DNA of 64,000 nucleotides from assembly GCA_942491345.1 (NCBI GenBank), contig CALOAN010000019.1:62001-126000 (forward strand), read 5' to 3'. Positions 15,836 through 23,704 of this stretch are shown here, piece by piece. The translations under genes and the position numbers were made by a program. Numbering within the stretch: the first letter of the stretch is position 1; the number at the start of each line of letters is the position of its first letter. Origin of the DNA: JAHEEL01 sp942491345 (GTDB lineage: Bacteria > Actinomycetota > Acidimicrobiia > Spongiisociales > UBA5794). The notes under the pieces are model-generated. The model saw nothing but the letters and a program-made list of their open reading frames with translations, made no database searches and was not told the origin of the DNA.

Positions 15836-16084
15836 TCATGTGCCATCGAGTCCACAGCCGGTGCAGATCAGGACCCGACCGCCCAGGATCCACTCCGCAT
15901 CGCGGAGCCCCGCCGTGCACTCTTCGGGGGAACTGGGCCAATCTCGACCCGGAATCCGAGCCACAAGTCGGCCGGGGGAGACGAAACCTCCCGGGGTCTG
16001 GTGGTACTGGGGTTGACGCGGGTCCCAGTGCCCACCGATTTCGGACAGATCGGGAACCTCGCTGCGGTCGTACGTCCGGCTCAT
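15836..16084 (-). CDS. hypothetical protein, 82 aa
   Basis: ATG 16084 overlaps the stop of the upstream gene (ATGA). The protein (MSRTYDRSEVPDLSEIGGHW and following) ends with LICTGCGLDGT, where CTGC could contribute to a metal site. No membrane segment. Convergent with the PARP gene. No family recognised. Confidence 0.6.
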   Translation of the reverse strand: MSRTYDRSEVPDLSEIGGHWDPRQPQYHQTPGGFVSPGRLVARIPGRDWPSSPEECTAGLRDAEWILGGRVLICTGCGLDGT

Positions 16085-16425
16085 CGGTACTCCTCAGTGC
16101 TCGGCATGTAGACAGTCCCGGGAGCGCGGTCGCCGTAGTGATCCTTGTCCTGGACGGCGACCACGGTCACACCCGCCGCGGCCACTGCTGCGCCCGGGGA
16201 AGCCAGCGCCGCCAGATCGGACCTGGTCAGTCGCACGATGCCGGTGGAAGCCGCAGCTGCCTTGTCCCTGACGGTGCAGTCGGAGTCCTCGATGGAGCAG
16301 ACGGCGATCCGGCGACAGTCCGTGACCAGGGTCCGGCAGGAGAGCCGGTCGTCGAGTTTGTCGGCGAGGGCAGTCACGTTGCGCTGCGTCAATTCGACGG
16401 TTTGGGTCGCTTCAATCCACTTCAC
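16081..16425 (-). CDS. hypothetical protein, 114 aa
   Basis: GTG start at 16425, inside the end of the preceding small gene. The sequence has four Cys in the N-terminal half (RLSCRTLVTDCRRIAVCS, then DCTVRDKA) and an Ala/Val-rich second half (RSDLAALASPGAAVAAAGVT). Soluble, alpha/beta in appearance. No domain recognised. Member of a leftward string of small genes ending at 15836. Confidence 0.6.
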   Translation of the reverse strand: MKWIEATQTVELTQRNVTALADKLDDRLSCRTLVTDCRRIAVCSIEDSDCTVRDKAAAASTGIVRLTRSDLAALASPGAAVAAAGVTVVAVQDKDHYGDRAPGTVYMPSTEEYR

Positions 16426-16531
16426 GGCCGGGATGTTTCCCGCCGATGAGGACCGTCACAGTCCGGGGCGCGATCTTGCGCTGCGACGCGATCGACCTGT
16501 GTGTCCTCGCAGGTGTGCGAGTGGGGCCCAC
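16412..16531 (-). CDS. possible small basic protein, 39 aa
   Basis: GTG 16531 follows AGGAG by about 10 bases. The peptide is basic (RTHRSIASQRKIAPRTVTVL) and ends KHPGREVD; its stop overlaps the next gene's start by 14 bases. Ribosome site and overlap support it; length keeps confidence moderate. Confidence 0.45.
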   Translation of the reverse strand: MGPTRTPARTHRSIASQRKIAPRTVTVLIGGKHPGREVD

Positions 16532-16602
16532 GTGACCGGTTCTCCTGGTGTCGCATGGCGAGGGCTGGGGAACGGGGGCGAATACGTTGCGGGAAACCGG
16601 TC

Positions 16603-16857
16603 TCAGACCATCTCGACGCCGTGTTCTGCGGCCAACGCTCTGCCAGCCTCGGTGAACCTGATCCACGTGTCGCCCGGATCATGGTTGAACGTGGTGATCA
16701 GCCCGGCCTGCTTGAGTTGCGTGAGGTTGCCGTTGTCCTCCCGTGAGCCGCCGACATTGCCGCCTACGAGCGGGGTCCCGCCCCAGTTGTCGGCGTCGCG
16801 GGCGTAATCGAGAAACAGTTCCATCGAGCGCGCGGTGATATCGGCCATGGGCGGCAT
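16603..16857 (-). CDS. hypothetical winged-helix-like protein, 84 aa
   Basis: I start at ATG 16857 (a second ATG follows at 16848), since the longer open frame runs over the divergent gene at 16903. Residues 4-84 (ADITARSMELFLDYARDADN, then NLTQLKQAGLITTF, then RFTEAGRALAAEHGVEMV) have the helix-helix-wing order of MarR-like DNA-binding proteins; the 'LTQLKQAGLI' segment would be the recognition helix and wing. Family not certain. Confidence 0.55.
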   Translation of the reverse strand: MPPMADITARSMELFLDYARDADNWGGTPLVGGNVGGSREDNGNLTQLKQAGLITTFNHDPGDTWIRFTEAGRALAAEHGVEMV

Positions 16858-16902
16858 CGTCGTAGAGATGCGTCCGGCATCGGTTGTGGGGCGCGGTGCG
16901 AA

Positions 16903-17163
16903 GTGAGCGGCGAGATTCCCGGCGTGATTGTCGGCCCGCGTGGCGTCATGGCCATGTACGGCAACGACAGCGGCAGAATCTGCGAGGTGCTCGACGGTGT
17001 TCGGACACGGCTGTATCCGAACGCTGTCATCCCGGTTGCGCTGGCACATAGCTCGGCGGCACTACCGCTGGGCGTCGGGCAGTCGGTGCTACGGGCCTTG
17101 GCGCAGAAGGGCGTCGGGTTGCCAGAGAACACCCAGATCCGTAGCCGGCCGGCGTACCGGTAA
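16903..17163 (+). CDS. hypothetical protein, 86 aa
   Basis: GTG 16903, divergent from the winged-helix-like gene. The protein reads MSGEIPGVIVGPRGVMAMYG, then an alpha/beta body, then ALAQKGVGLPENTQIRSRPA. Composition is convincing compared with the opposite strand. No family recognised; its promoter region is shared with the divergent putative DNA-binding protein. Confidence 0.5.
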   Translation: MSGEIPGVIVGPRGVMAMYGNDSGRICEVLDGVRTRLYPNAVIPVALAHSSAALPLGVGQSVLRALAQKGVGLPENTQIRSRPAYR

Positions 17164-17167
17164 CGGG

Positions 17168-17383
17168 TCACTGCCCCGCCCACGGCATCAGCGCCTCGGC
17201 GGCCTCCTCCGCCGACACAGCCCCGGTCCCGCGCAGCAGCCTGTGCCATTCGCGTTCTCCAGCCAGGTACTCCTCCACCTCGGACGGCAACTGAGGCCCA
17301 GTCAGATCCTCCGCGTATTCGTCCACAACCAGTTGGACGCACCCCGGCCGCGATCGGTTCCACCGAGTTTTGGACCCGCCCAC
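17168..17383 (-). CDS. hypothetical acidic protein, up to 71 aa
   Basis: The frame from about 17326 down (VDEYAEDLTGPQLPSEVEEY, then GEREWHRLLRGTGAVSAEEA) is strongly coding in character. The upstream part is basic and may not be translated: starts are GTG 17383 or GTG 17326, neither with a good ribosome site. The 195 bp to the right (17384-17578) hold open frames on both strands that I could not choose between. Confidence 0.5.
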   Translation of the reverse strand: MGGSKTRWNRSRPGCVQLVVDEYAEDLTGPQLPSEVEEYLAGEREWHRLLRGTGAVSAEEAAEALMPWAGQ

Positions 17384-17578
17384 GCGAAATCAGCGTCGGA
17401 GCCATCCCCGGCGAAGTTGGCACCACCCCGGGCCGCCAAGTCACACCGACTCAATTGGCGGACGCGGTGCGAGACGGGCGTATATGCGCAACGCAGTTCC
17501 CCGACGCGCCGACGACGCGACAGTCGATCAAGGTCTGGGTGTTGACGGGCACGGTGGTCTCCGTGGGTTGGGGGAAGT

Positions 17579-17869
17579 TCAGTGGACGCTGTCGGGGCCG
17601 CGCCCGAGGATCTTCACGAGCGCATCGGAGGCCGCGTCCGCGACTGCGGGCTCCGATGCGATGAAGTGCAGCGGAGGGTGCCCGTCGCGCTCGACCGACG
17701 CGGAGTGCGGGTGCGCCTCAGGTTCCGGCTCTTCTTCGACCTGCGTCCAGTTGTCGGAGCCGATGAAGTAGTTCGCCGCGTCCACGGCGGGAACGTCGCG
17801 GAGTTCGGCCCAGAAGCAGGTGTACGGATCGTGCTCGGTGTCCGAGACGACGGTGACGGTGGCGTGCAT
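17579..17869 (-). CDS. hypothetical protein, 96 aa
   Basis: ATG 17869 with AGGAG 6 bases upstream. MHATVTVVSDTEHDPYTCFW starts a beta-rich segment; the middle is very acidic (VEEEPEPEAHPH) and the end helical (ASEPAVADAASDALVKILG). Soluble. Unknown function. Likely co-transcribed with the next two genes to its right, all leftward with short gaps. Confidence 0.6.
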   Translation of the reverse strand: MHATVTVVSDTEHDPYTCFWAELRDVPAVDAANYFIGSDNWTQVEEEPEPEAHPHSASVERDGHPPLHFIASEPAVADAASDALVKILGRGPDSVH

Positions 17870-17883
17870 CGATTGCTCCTGGT

Positions 17884-18099
17884 CTACCGGTTGATGGCCC
17901 AGTCGCGGACCCACTCGGCAGCCACCTCATCGGTCGCCGACTCCGCGAAATAGTCCGAGCCGGGCAGGATCCGGCACGGCCGCGGCGTGCACGGCGATCC
18001 GTAGGCGGGCCCGCCTTCGCAGACAATCTCTGCGGTGCGACGGCCACCGCCTAGGCTGGCGTGGCTCTCGCACAGGTCGAACACGGTCTTCTTACGCAT
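17884..18099 (-). CDS. hypothetical Cys-containing protein, 71 aa
   Basis: ATG 18099 with AAGGA upstream. Four Cys occur: DLCESH, IVCEGG, SPCTP and RPCRI, together with His 13, compatible with a metal or disulfide site. The C-terminus is acidic and helical (SATDEVAAEWVRDWAINR). No family recognised. Confidence 0.55.
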   Translation of the reverse strand: MRKKTVFDLCESHASLGGGRRTAEIVCEGGPAYGSPCTPRPCRILPGSDYFAESATDEVAAEWVRDWAINR

Positions 18100-18145
18100 G
18101 GAGTGGATTCCTTCGTGATCGGTGATGGTTCGAGATTTGTGCCGG

Positions 18146-18502
18146 TCAGCGAGCGCAGTTCCGGCACAGCCAGTGATCGCCGCAGTCCTGCGCCAGATCA
18201 CCTTCAGCGAGCCCTGCGCAGCACTTGTAGCAGTGCTGATTCCAGTCGTCATAGGTGAGCCGTACGAGACCGACCGGACCGTACTTCCCCTTGATCCACT
18301 CGACCACCTCGGGCATACCCGGATCCTGATGCGCGTAGTGGTACGCCTCCGCCTCGCTGGCGTAGCCGAGACTTACGAGCTGGTACTCGAGATCGTCGCC
18401 TGTGTAGTTGGCGAGCACATCGGTCAGGACAGTTCGCGCAGCCGTGGGGTTCATTCCATCTGAAACCGCTCGGTCGACCATGCTGTTGACGGTCACGTCC
18501 AT
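18146..18502 (-). CDS. hypothetical protein with C-terminal zinc finger, 118 aa
   Basis: ATG 18502 chosen for the AAAGGGA ribosome site. The first 60 residues are helical (NSMVDRAVSDGMNPTAARTV). The last 35 contain HCYKCCAG and CGDHWLCRNC, an arrangement of CxxC pairs and His suited to one or two zinc ions; W-L-C-R-N-C resembles RING- or DksA-like treble clefs. A nucleic-acid or protein adaptor role is possible. Function not assigned. Confidence 0.6.
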   Translation of the reverse strand: MDVTVNSMVDRAVSDGMNPTAARTVLTDVLANYTGDDLEYQLVSLGYASEAEAYHYAHQDPGMPEVVEWIKGKYGPVGLVRLTYDDWNQHCYKCCAGLAEGDLAQDCGDHWLCRNCAR

Positions 18503-18568
18503 GTCAGTTCCCTTTCTTCGCACCAGTGCACGGAGTTCGACCGCCGGCACCCCGCTTCGCCTCGGGCT

Positions 18569-18750
18569 TCAGCGCTCACCTCGTGCCTGTTGGACAGCAC
18601 GCCGCGTGCGCTCCGCGGCGACGGTACGGTCTTGGTTGTTCAGGACGGCGGCAATGAGGTCCGCAGCGAGCGGGTCCAGGATCTGATCTTCGAGTCCGAC
18701 GTCGGCTGCGTCCGGACGGTTGCCTGCTCGGGTTGGATGTCGATGGGCAC
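18569..18750 (-). pseudogene. frameshifted small gene
   Basis: GTG 18750 has GAAGGGA upstream and starts VPIDIQPEQA, but then runs into a stop. From about 18720 down a different frame is clearly coding (PDAADVGLEDQILDPLAADL, then AAVLNNQDRTVAAERTRRAV) to TGA 18569-18571, yet has no ATG, GTG or TTG of its own. The 182-nt span is not a multiple of three, so one frameshift would join them. It may be a decayed gene or a sequencing error. Confidence 0.45.
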
Positions 18751-18809
18751 GTGCTGTTCCCTTCAGCGGTTTCCGGGGTCAAGGTGACTCATGAGGCCCC
18801 TTGCGGTGG

Positions 18810-19103
18810 TTAGGCGCTGAACCGCACGACGGTGTTGACGGGAATGCGGTGCACTGTGCGGGCGTCGTCGTCGGCGATCACCGTCAGGGCCTGCGCGTCG
18901 GCCTCGGTGAGGGTGCCGGTGATGGTCATGTCAGGTGCCGGGGAGTCCGGTCCAGTGGTGATGGTGACGGGCCCGTAAGGTTCGCCGTCGGTGAGGATGT
19001 CGGCGGCTGTGGAGGACACTGTGGCGGCGAAGGTGCCCAGCCAGCCGGAGCCGGAGCTGATCAGGTTGATGTCGTAGTTGCCGTCACGGGTGTAATTGGG
19101 CAT
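18810..19103 (-). CDS. hypothetical protein, 97 aa
   Basis: ATG 19103, GAAAG upstream. Mostly beta strands (DGNYDINLISSGSGWLGTFA, then PYGPVTITTGPDSPAPDMTI, then VHRIPVNTVVRFSA). The opening GNYD-x-x-L-x-S-x-SG is repeated at the start of the broken gene at 19455-19673, suggesting a local duplication. No known family. Confidence 0.6.
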   Translation of the reverse strand: MPNYTRDGNYDINLISSGSGWLGTFAATVSSTAADILTDGEPYGPVTITTGPDSPAPDMTITGTLTEADAQALTVIADDDARTVHRIPVNTVVRFSA

Positions 19104-19159
19104 CGTGTCGTCTTTCTATCGTCCGAAGGCGCCTTGTTCTGTCACTGCGGGCCCACCAT

Positions 19160-19194
19160 CGCGCCCCGTGCGCTGATTCACCGCACGGGGCGCG
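19160..19194. terminator. perfect 13-bp hairpin, probable terminator
   Basis: CGCGCCCCGTGCG (19160-19172) pairs with 19182-19194 across a 9-nt loop. The loop contains the stop codon of the leftward 19178-19447 frame, so it fits a transcription terminator for that gene, about 55 bp before the next leftward gene. Confidence 0.55.
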
Positions 19195-19447
19195 AGCCCT
19201 GCCTGACGTGCTCACCTTCGATGTGGGACCCGGGCGGCGCAGGGCCGCTGCCGCGATTCGGCGATTGATCCGGCCGGCACGCGCGACTGACACGCTCTGG
19301 ACTCTCGTCCTCCCCGCGTCGGTGGACGCGGCATGCGGATGACCTGCGCCGTTGTCTGTTTCGCCTGTACTCCCGCGCGGCGCGGCTGTCACCGCGAGCG
19401 GATTGCTCCGGGTCGCCCGACCCCCAATAGCTGCAGTCACGTTCCAT
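19178..19447 (-). CDS. possible hydrophilic protein, 89 aa
   Basis: ATG 19447, ending exactly in the hairpin at 19160-19194, which is the main support. The protein is very polar (MERDCSYWGSGDPEQSARGD and so on) and ends SHIEGEHVRQGSRPVR. Another overlapping leftward frame from 19503 is also open, so the choice is uncertain. Confidence 0.35.
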   Translation of the reverse strand: MERDCSYWGSGDPEQSARGDSRAAREYRRNRQRRRSSACRVHRRGEDESPERVSRACRPDQSPNRGSGPAPPGSHIEGEHVRQGSRPVR

Positions 19448-19454
19448 CGACGGA

Positions 19455-19673
19455 TCAACCGCACCGACGCCGACGCCAGAAGTTCATCCGGACCAACGGC
19501 CAAAACCCGTACCCCGGTACGGGCCGGGTGGTGCCGATGCTCTCCGGGATCCGGGACACGAACCCTGGAAGCTCGTCGCCGGGTTCGCTGTGTCCGTTGG
19601 CGCGCTCCTGGTGAGCCTCGACAGACTGGGCGTTTCAGCCACTCAAGCTGCGCAAATCGTAGTTGCCGAACAT
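19455..19673 (-). pseudogene. small gene with in-frame TGA, paralogous start to 18810-19103
   Basis: ATG 19673 has a good GGGGGA ribosome site. It reads MFGNYDLRSLSG then TGA (19635-19637), then stays open for 59 codons of coding-like sequence (AQSVEAHQERANGHSEPGDE, then PESIGTTRPVPGYGFWPLVR) to TGA 19455-19457. In the 19103 gene the corresponding place is S-G-W, so TGG to TGA is a plausible nonsense change. Confidence 0.4.
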
Positions 19674-19738
19674 TGTCACGTCCCCCAGCAATCGTGAGGT
19701 AGCCTCACGACCAGGTGTTCGCCGGTTGGGGGATTGGC

Positions 19739-19999
19739 ATGGCAAACAAACTGAATGTGAACTCTGACGGCCTGCGCATCGCAGCCGCCGACAGCGATGT
19801 CGCTACCGCTGCACTGGCCGGCGAAGGCGAGGTGTCCTCGAACGTCGGCATCGCCGCGATGGACGCGGCGCTGTCCTCGCTTCGCCGTCGCCAGGCCGAC
19901 CGGATCAGCGGCCAGGCCGGCGACCTGTCCACCGGTGGTGCCCGCTACGACACCACCGACGGAGACGGCGGCGATGCCATCACCACGGTGAGCGTGTGA
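19739..19999 (+). CDS. EspC/DUF2580-like type VII secretion target
   Basis: 86 aa from ATG 19739 (GGGGGA upstream). MANKLNVNSDGLRIAAADSD, followed by an Ala/Gly helix and a second helix (MDAALSSLRRRQADRI), matches the short two-helix ESX-associated target proteins whose N-terminus reads x-L-x-V-x-x-x-x-L-x-x-x-A. Such proteins are exported by ESX systems as partners of larger substrates. It overlaps the toxin gene start by four bases (GTGA), so the two are coupled and probably exported together. Confidence 0.65.
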   Translation: MANKLNVNSDGLRIAAADSDVATAALAGEGEVSSNVGIAAMDAALSSLRRRQADRISGQAGDLSTGGARYDTTDGDGGDAITTVSV

Positions 20000-22284
20000 G
20001 CGCTGCTCCCTCCGGCCGATTCACCACGCGTTCGGAGATCGAGGACCTCACCACGTCCGACTTCGCCGACGCCGCAGCACGGTGGCGCACCGCCGCCGAC
20101 CAGTCCGACGAAGTGTTCGACCGGCACCGCCAGAACATCGCCTCCCCGGGCGGAACCACCTGGGAGGGTGACGCCAAGGACGCGGCGTTGGATCGTGCGA
20201 TCGCTGACGGTGTGGTGGCCGGTGACCAGAACGGAGTCGTGCGCGAAGCCGCCGGCATCGCCGAGGACGCCGTCACCGACATCAGCGCCGCCCAGCGCGA
20301 GGTGGTGGCCGCGATCACCACCGCGGAGAACGACGGGTTCACGGTGAGCGAAGACCTCAAGGTGACCGACGCACGCAAGTACGACATCAACACGATCGCC
20401 GAGCGGAACAAGGCCGCTGCCGAGCATGCGGAGGACATCAGGTGGTACGCCGAACGGCTGGGCCAGACCGTGGCCTTCGCGGAGGGGCGGCTGCAGGCGA
20501 AGGCCGGTGAGCTGGAAGGGATCCGGTTCGAAGGCGAGGGTGAGGGACGCGACGGCGAGGGCGAGGGACGCGACGGCGAGCCCACGGTGCAGCTCGTCGA
20601 CAACAAGGTTCAGGACAAGCCGAGCGACGATGGCAAGGGCGAGAAGCCCGGTGCGGCACCCGGGCAGATCGGCCCCTTCGCGGTACCCAAGTCCGTAGAG
20701 GACGCGGCGAAGAAGGATGGGCTGAAACCCGAGGAGAAGCCCGCCGCGAGTGACGTCGGCGGTGATCTCGGAGACCTGCTGGGTGTCAACGACCCTCCGG
20801 CCGCCGGAGCAGAACCGAAGCCCTCGGCGCCGCCGATAAGCCCGCAGGCAGTCGAACAGTTCAAGTCCCAGGCTCGGAACCTATTACGGCAGCAGGGCGT
20901 ACCACCGGACCAGATCGAGTCGCAGGTCAACGCCATGGTGGCCGACGCGCAGCGGATGAACGCCGCGCTCGCGGACTCAGCTGCTCACACCCCGGCCAAG
21001 CCGGACACCACGCCGGGTCCCGCCCCCGTCGACACTCGCAGCTTCGGCGAGAAGCTGGGAGATGGGTTCAACAACTTCGTCAAGGAAGCCCACGACCAGT
21101 TCTATAACCGCCTCGACTCCACGGTGGAGACGCTGCAGAACCTCACCGGCACGGGTGGTGAGGGCCGCCCCGGCGTCCTCGAGTCATGGCAACAGCTGGG
21201 GGAAGCGGCCGTCGAGAACCATATGAAGGATCCGCTGCATCTGCGTGACCCGATGGGGCCTCTGGGACCGTGGGGCGCCGTCAACGGGGTCGTGGACGAC
21301 ATACCGGAGATGATCGAGAACCCGGGCAAGCACGCCGGCGACGTGTTGTTCGACGCCACCGCCATGGCCGCCACGGCGCCGCTGGGCGCGGAGGGGTTGC
21401 TGGGCAAGTCGATGCTCCCCGAGCTGGGTGCGCTGGAACGTGGCGTGCTGCCCGAGGTAGGTGCGCTGGAACGTGGCGTGGTGCCGGTCGTCCCGCACAC
21501 GGCCGAACCGCCGGTGGTTCCGCACACAGCTGAGCCGCCCGTGGCGCCCCGCACCGCAGAAGCGCCTCCGATCCCGCACAGCGCCGAGCCGGTCGCTCCC
21601 CACACTGCGGAGCCGCCACCCGTCCCGCACACGGCAGACCCGCCGGCCGGGCACCACACGCCTTCCGCCGACGCGCCAGTGGAACACTCTGCGCCGGCGC
21701 CCGATACCCCGGCACACCACGTCCCCGACCAGGTGCCGACCCACCGGCCACCAGCGCCCGACACTTTCGACCCGGGCCAAGGGTTGCACTACCCTTCCGC
21801 CGACTCCCACCACCCCGGCATGTGGCCGCCGCAGACGCCCGACATCACCTACAACAAGGCCGAGGGGCAGTCGGGCTGGACGCATATCCAGCACAACGTT
21901 GACAAGGACTGGCTGCCCTACCAGGGCCAGATCGGAGGTGTCGAGCGCACACCCGAGGGCGCGATGCCCGAGTGGAGTCAGATCAACCCTGAAACGGGTG
22001 CGAAAGTCGATTTCGACGGACACGACTACCGCGGCCCCCAGGAGGTGTTCCTCGAAGCCAAGGACGGGTTCCGGGGCTTGGCGTTCGCGCCGGACAACTC
22101 CTACTGGGAAGGGCGAGCGGAGAAAGCACTCGCCCAGGTCCAACGGCAGCTCGAGGCGATCCCTCCAGATGCCGTGCTGGAATGGCACGTGTCGGACCCC
22201 TACGGGGCGGCTGCACTTCGGCAACTGTTCCAGGACCGCCAGATCTACGACGTCGACGTGTTCTACACCCCGAAAGCACCATAG
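19996..22284 (+). CDS. type VII-exported polymorphic toxin, Tox-REase-5-like C-terminus
   Basis: 762 aa from GTG 19996. Residues 1-180 are helical with a W-E-G turn (GTTWEGDAKDAALDRAI), like WXG/LXG-type export domains. Low-complexity acidic and Pro-rich linkers follow, with about six imperfect VPHTAEPP repeats near residues 495-550. The C-terminal ~130 residues include AKVDFDGHDYRG, then EVFLEAKDGFRGLAF: the FDG...(L)EAK pattern of the Tox-REase-5 nuclease fold, where D, E and K would bind metal. I infer a contact-dependent nuclease delivered by a chromosomal ESX system, since no secretion machinery is in the window. The next gene is the expected immunity protein. Confidence 0.7.
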   Translation: MSAAPSGRFTTRSEIEDLTTSDFADAAARWRTAADQSDEVFDRHRQNIASPGGTTWEGDAKDAALDRAIADGVVAGDQNGVVREAAGIAEDAVTDISAAQREVVAAITTAENDGFTVSEDLKVTDARKYDINTIAERNKAAAEHAEDIRWYAERLGQTVAFAEGRLQAKAGELEGIRFEGEGEGRDGEGEGRDGEPTVQLVDNKVQDKPSDDGKGEKPGAAPGQIGPFAVPKSVEDAAKKDGLKPEEKPAASDVGGDLGDLLGVNDPPAAGAEPKPSAPPISPQAVEQFKSQARNLLRQQGVPPDQIESQVNAMVADAQRMNAALADSAAHTPAKPDTTPGPAPVDTRSFGEKLGDGFNNFVKEAHDQFYNRLDSTVETLQNLTGTGGEGRPGVLESWQQLGEAAVENHMKDPLHLRDPMGPLGPWGAVNGVVDDIPEMIENPGKHAGDVLFDATAMAATAPLGAEGLLGKSMLPELGALERGVLPEVGALERGVVPVVPHTAEPPVVPHTAEPPVAPRTAEAPPIPHSAEPVAPHTAEPPPVPHTADPPAGHHTPSADAPVEHSAPAPDTPAHHVPDQVPTHRPPAPDTFDPGQGLHYPSADSHHPGMWPPQTPDITYNKAEGQSGWTHIQHNVDKDWLPYQGQIGGVERTPEGAMPEWSQINPETGAKVDFDGHDYRGPQEVFLEAKDGFRGLAFAPDNSYWEGRAEKALAQVQRQLEAIPPDAVLEWHVSDPYGAAALRQLFQDRQIYDVDVFYTPKAP

Positions 22285-22296
22285 GATTCAGAGACG

Positions 22297-23019
22297 ATGA
22301 GTACCGCCGTCACAGCCCCGGTGTGGGGCAATCAGCGCGCGAATGTCCGCGCGATCCGCGTAGCTGCTGGTGAGTCGCCGGAATCGATCGCGGCCCGCAC
22401 TGACGCACTGCTGCGCGAGTTGAAAGCAGCGTTCGACGTACCGGAATGGCGGCTGACTAGCGGTCAGGTGTGGGAGGGCTCCCCAGATGCGCTAGTGGAC
22501 CTCGTGCGTAGCAACCCCGTGCGTGAACTTGTCGGCGGGTCCGAGGAGATCGGGGAGGCCCTGCAGGGCGAGGGGTACTCGTTCGTGCTGTCCGGTGCTG
22601 GGGGGCGCGTTTCCCCGCGGGTCTGGATCGCAGCTGGGAACCCCGTCGTCGGACGGAGGCTACCGACCCACCATCTGCTCCTTGAACTCCGTGAGATGTA
22701 CGTCGGCGCCATTACCGCGGGCGACGGCGACGCTGCGTGCGCCGCGGTCGCGCAGACGTGGGAGTCTGCCACGTTCACTCTGTCCGACGACCCGGTTCGT
22801 CAGCTCGCGCGGCGGGGCAACTGGAAGATCGGCATCGGCTACCGCACCTGGATCAGCTCCGAGGTCGGGATGGTCAGTCGGGTCGCGCACGGGCTCACCG
22901 CGTCGGAACTGGCTGGGGGAATGTTGATCTCGGCGCCGGACGACTGGGCGGCCGAGCGGGTGGTCGCCGCGATGACGGAGACGCTCGCCGCGAACGGTCT
23001 CGACGAAGTGCCGCACTAG
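22297..23019 (+). CDS. probable immunity protein (Imm52-like)
   Basis: 240 aa, 12 bases after the toxin gene. It is a soluble alpha/beta protein with a large regular body (LPTHHLLLELREMYVGAITA, then WKIGIGYRTWISSE, then AAERVVAAMTETLAANGLDE). Position directly behind the toxin C-terminus is the classic immunity location, and Tox-REase-5 toxins are usually paired with Imm52 proteins, which have this size. The family match is from memory of the general pattern, not an alignment. Confidence 0.55.
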   Translation: MSTAVTAPVWGNQRANVRAIRVAAGESPESIAARTDALLRELKAAFDVPEWRLTSGQVWEGSPDALVDLVRSNPVRELVGGSEEIGEALQGEGYSFVLSGAGGRVSPRVWIAAGNPVVGRRLPTHHLLLELREMYVGAITAGDGDAACAAVAQTWESATFTLSDDPVRQLARRGNWKIGIGYRTWISSEVGMVSRVAHGLTASELAGGMLISAPDDWAAERVVAAMTETLAANGLDEVPH

Positions 23020-23029
23020 GCCAGCTGCG

Positions 23030-23395
23030 GTGACCAGGTATATCGAGTTCATCCCCCACGCCGGCGCGTGCTTGGCGACGACCAACGTCATGGACCGCCG
23101 GGGCAAGGTGCGGTGGATGGTGAGGGTGCCGTCCACCGGCGGCGCGGACAACGGCTGGCAGATCATGAGCCACATCGACACCACCGAGTACCTCACCGAC
23201 AAGAGCAACTGGCGGATCGTCGCGTTCAACGATGTGTGCAACATCGAACCAGCACTCATAGGTATCTATGACTTCCCGGTCGGATCCGACCTGCAGATCG
23301 TGCGAGACGAACGCGGCATCAGCATCTACGACACACCGACAGGACGGCAGATCCCCGTTGAGGACTTCTACGTGCCACCTCAGTTCCGAGACTGA
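23030..23395 (+). CDS. DUF2185/Imm33-like protein
   Basis: 121 aa from GTG 23030. GKVRWMVRVPSTGGADNGWQ then HIDTTEYLTDKSNWRIV fits the DUF2185 pattern of a Trp-containing strand, D-(N/S)-G-W, an E/T-T-x-E-Y-L turn, then an N-x-x-P segment and P-V-G-S. DUF2185 is common in toxin-immunity loci, so this may be a second immunity protein or an orphan one. Ten bases after the previous gene, same operon. Confidence 0.6.
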   Translation: MTRYIEFIPHAGACLATTNVMDRRGKVRWMVRVPSTGGADNGWQIMSHIDTTEYLTDKSNWRIVAFNDVCNIEPALIGIYDFPVGSDLQIVRDERGISIYDTPTGRQIPVEDFYVPPQFRD

Positions 23396-23410
23396 GCGCG
23401 ACCGAGAGGC

Positions 23411-23548
23411 ATGGCGATGTCCTACATGGCGGGACAGCTGCTCTTCTTCGCGGTCGTCGCGGCGCTGATCGGCGGCGTGATCTTGGCGGTGGTGTTGCGC
23501 AAACCGCGCCCGCCGCTTGAGGAAGCGGACGACGAAGACGACGAGTGA
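23411..23548 (+). CDS. small single-pass membrane protein, 45 aa
   Basis: ATG 23411 after GAGAGGC. One hydrophobic helix (residues 7-30: GQLLFFAVVAALIGGVILAV) then LRKPRPP and a highly acidic tail (EEADDEDDE), giving a cytoplasmic acidic end by the positive-inside rule. It closes the toxin operon. Role unknown; it could anchor an immunity protein at the membrane. Confidence 0.55.
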   Translation: MAMSYMAGQLLFFAVVAALIGGVILAVVLRKPRPPLEEADDEDDE

Positions 23549-23704
23549 TGAGTCGATTGCGCAATAGGCCGCCCGCGGGCTCGGATTCCCTTCCTGCCGT
23601 ACAGTCCACCCCTGCCAGAGCCAGGGGTGTTGGCTCGGCGTAGAGCGCTTGGTACTCCGCCGGGATCGGCACGAAATGATCATCGCGGTCACTGCGTGCA
23701 GCTG

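Noticed and set aside
16764..17444. Long leftward frame of 226 codons
   Set aside because: It runs through the better-supported genes at 16603 and 17168 and across the divergent 16903 gene, with Arg/Pro/Thr-rich shadow composition.
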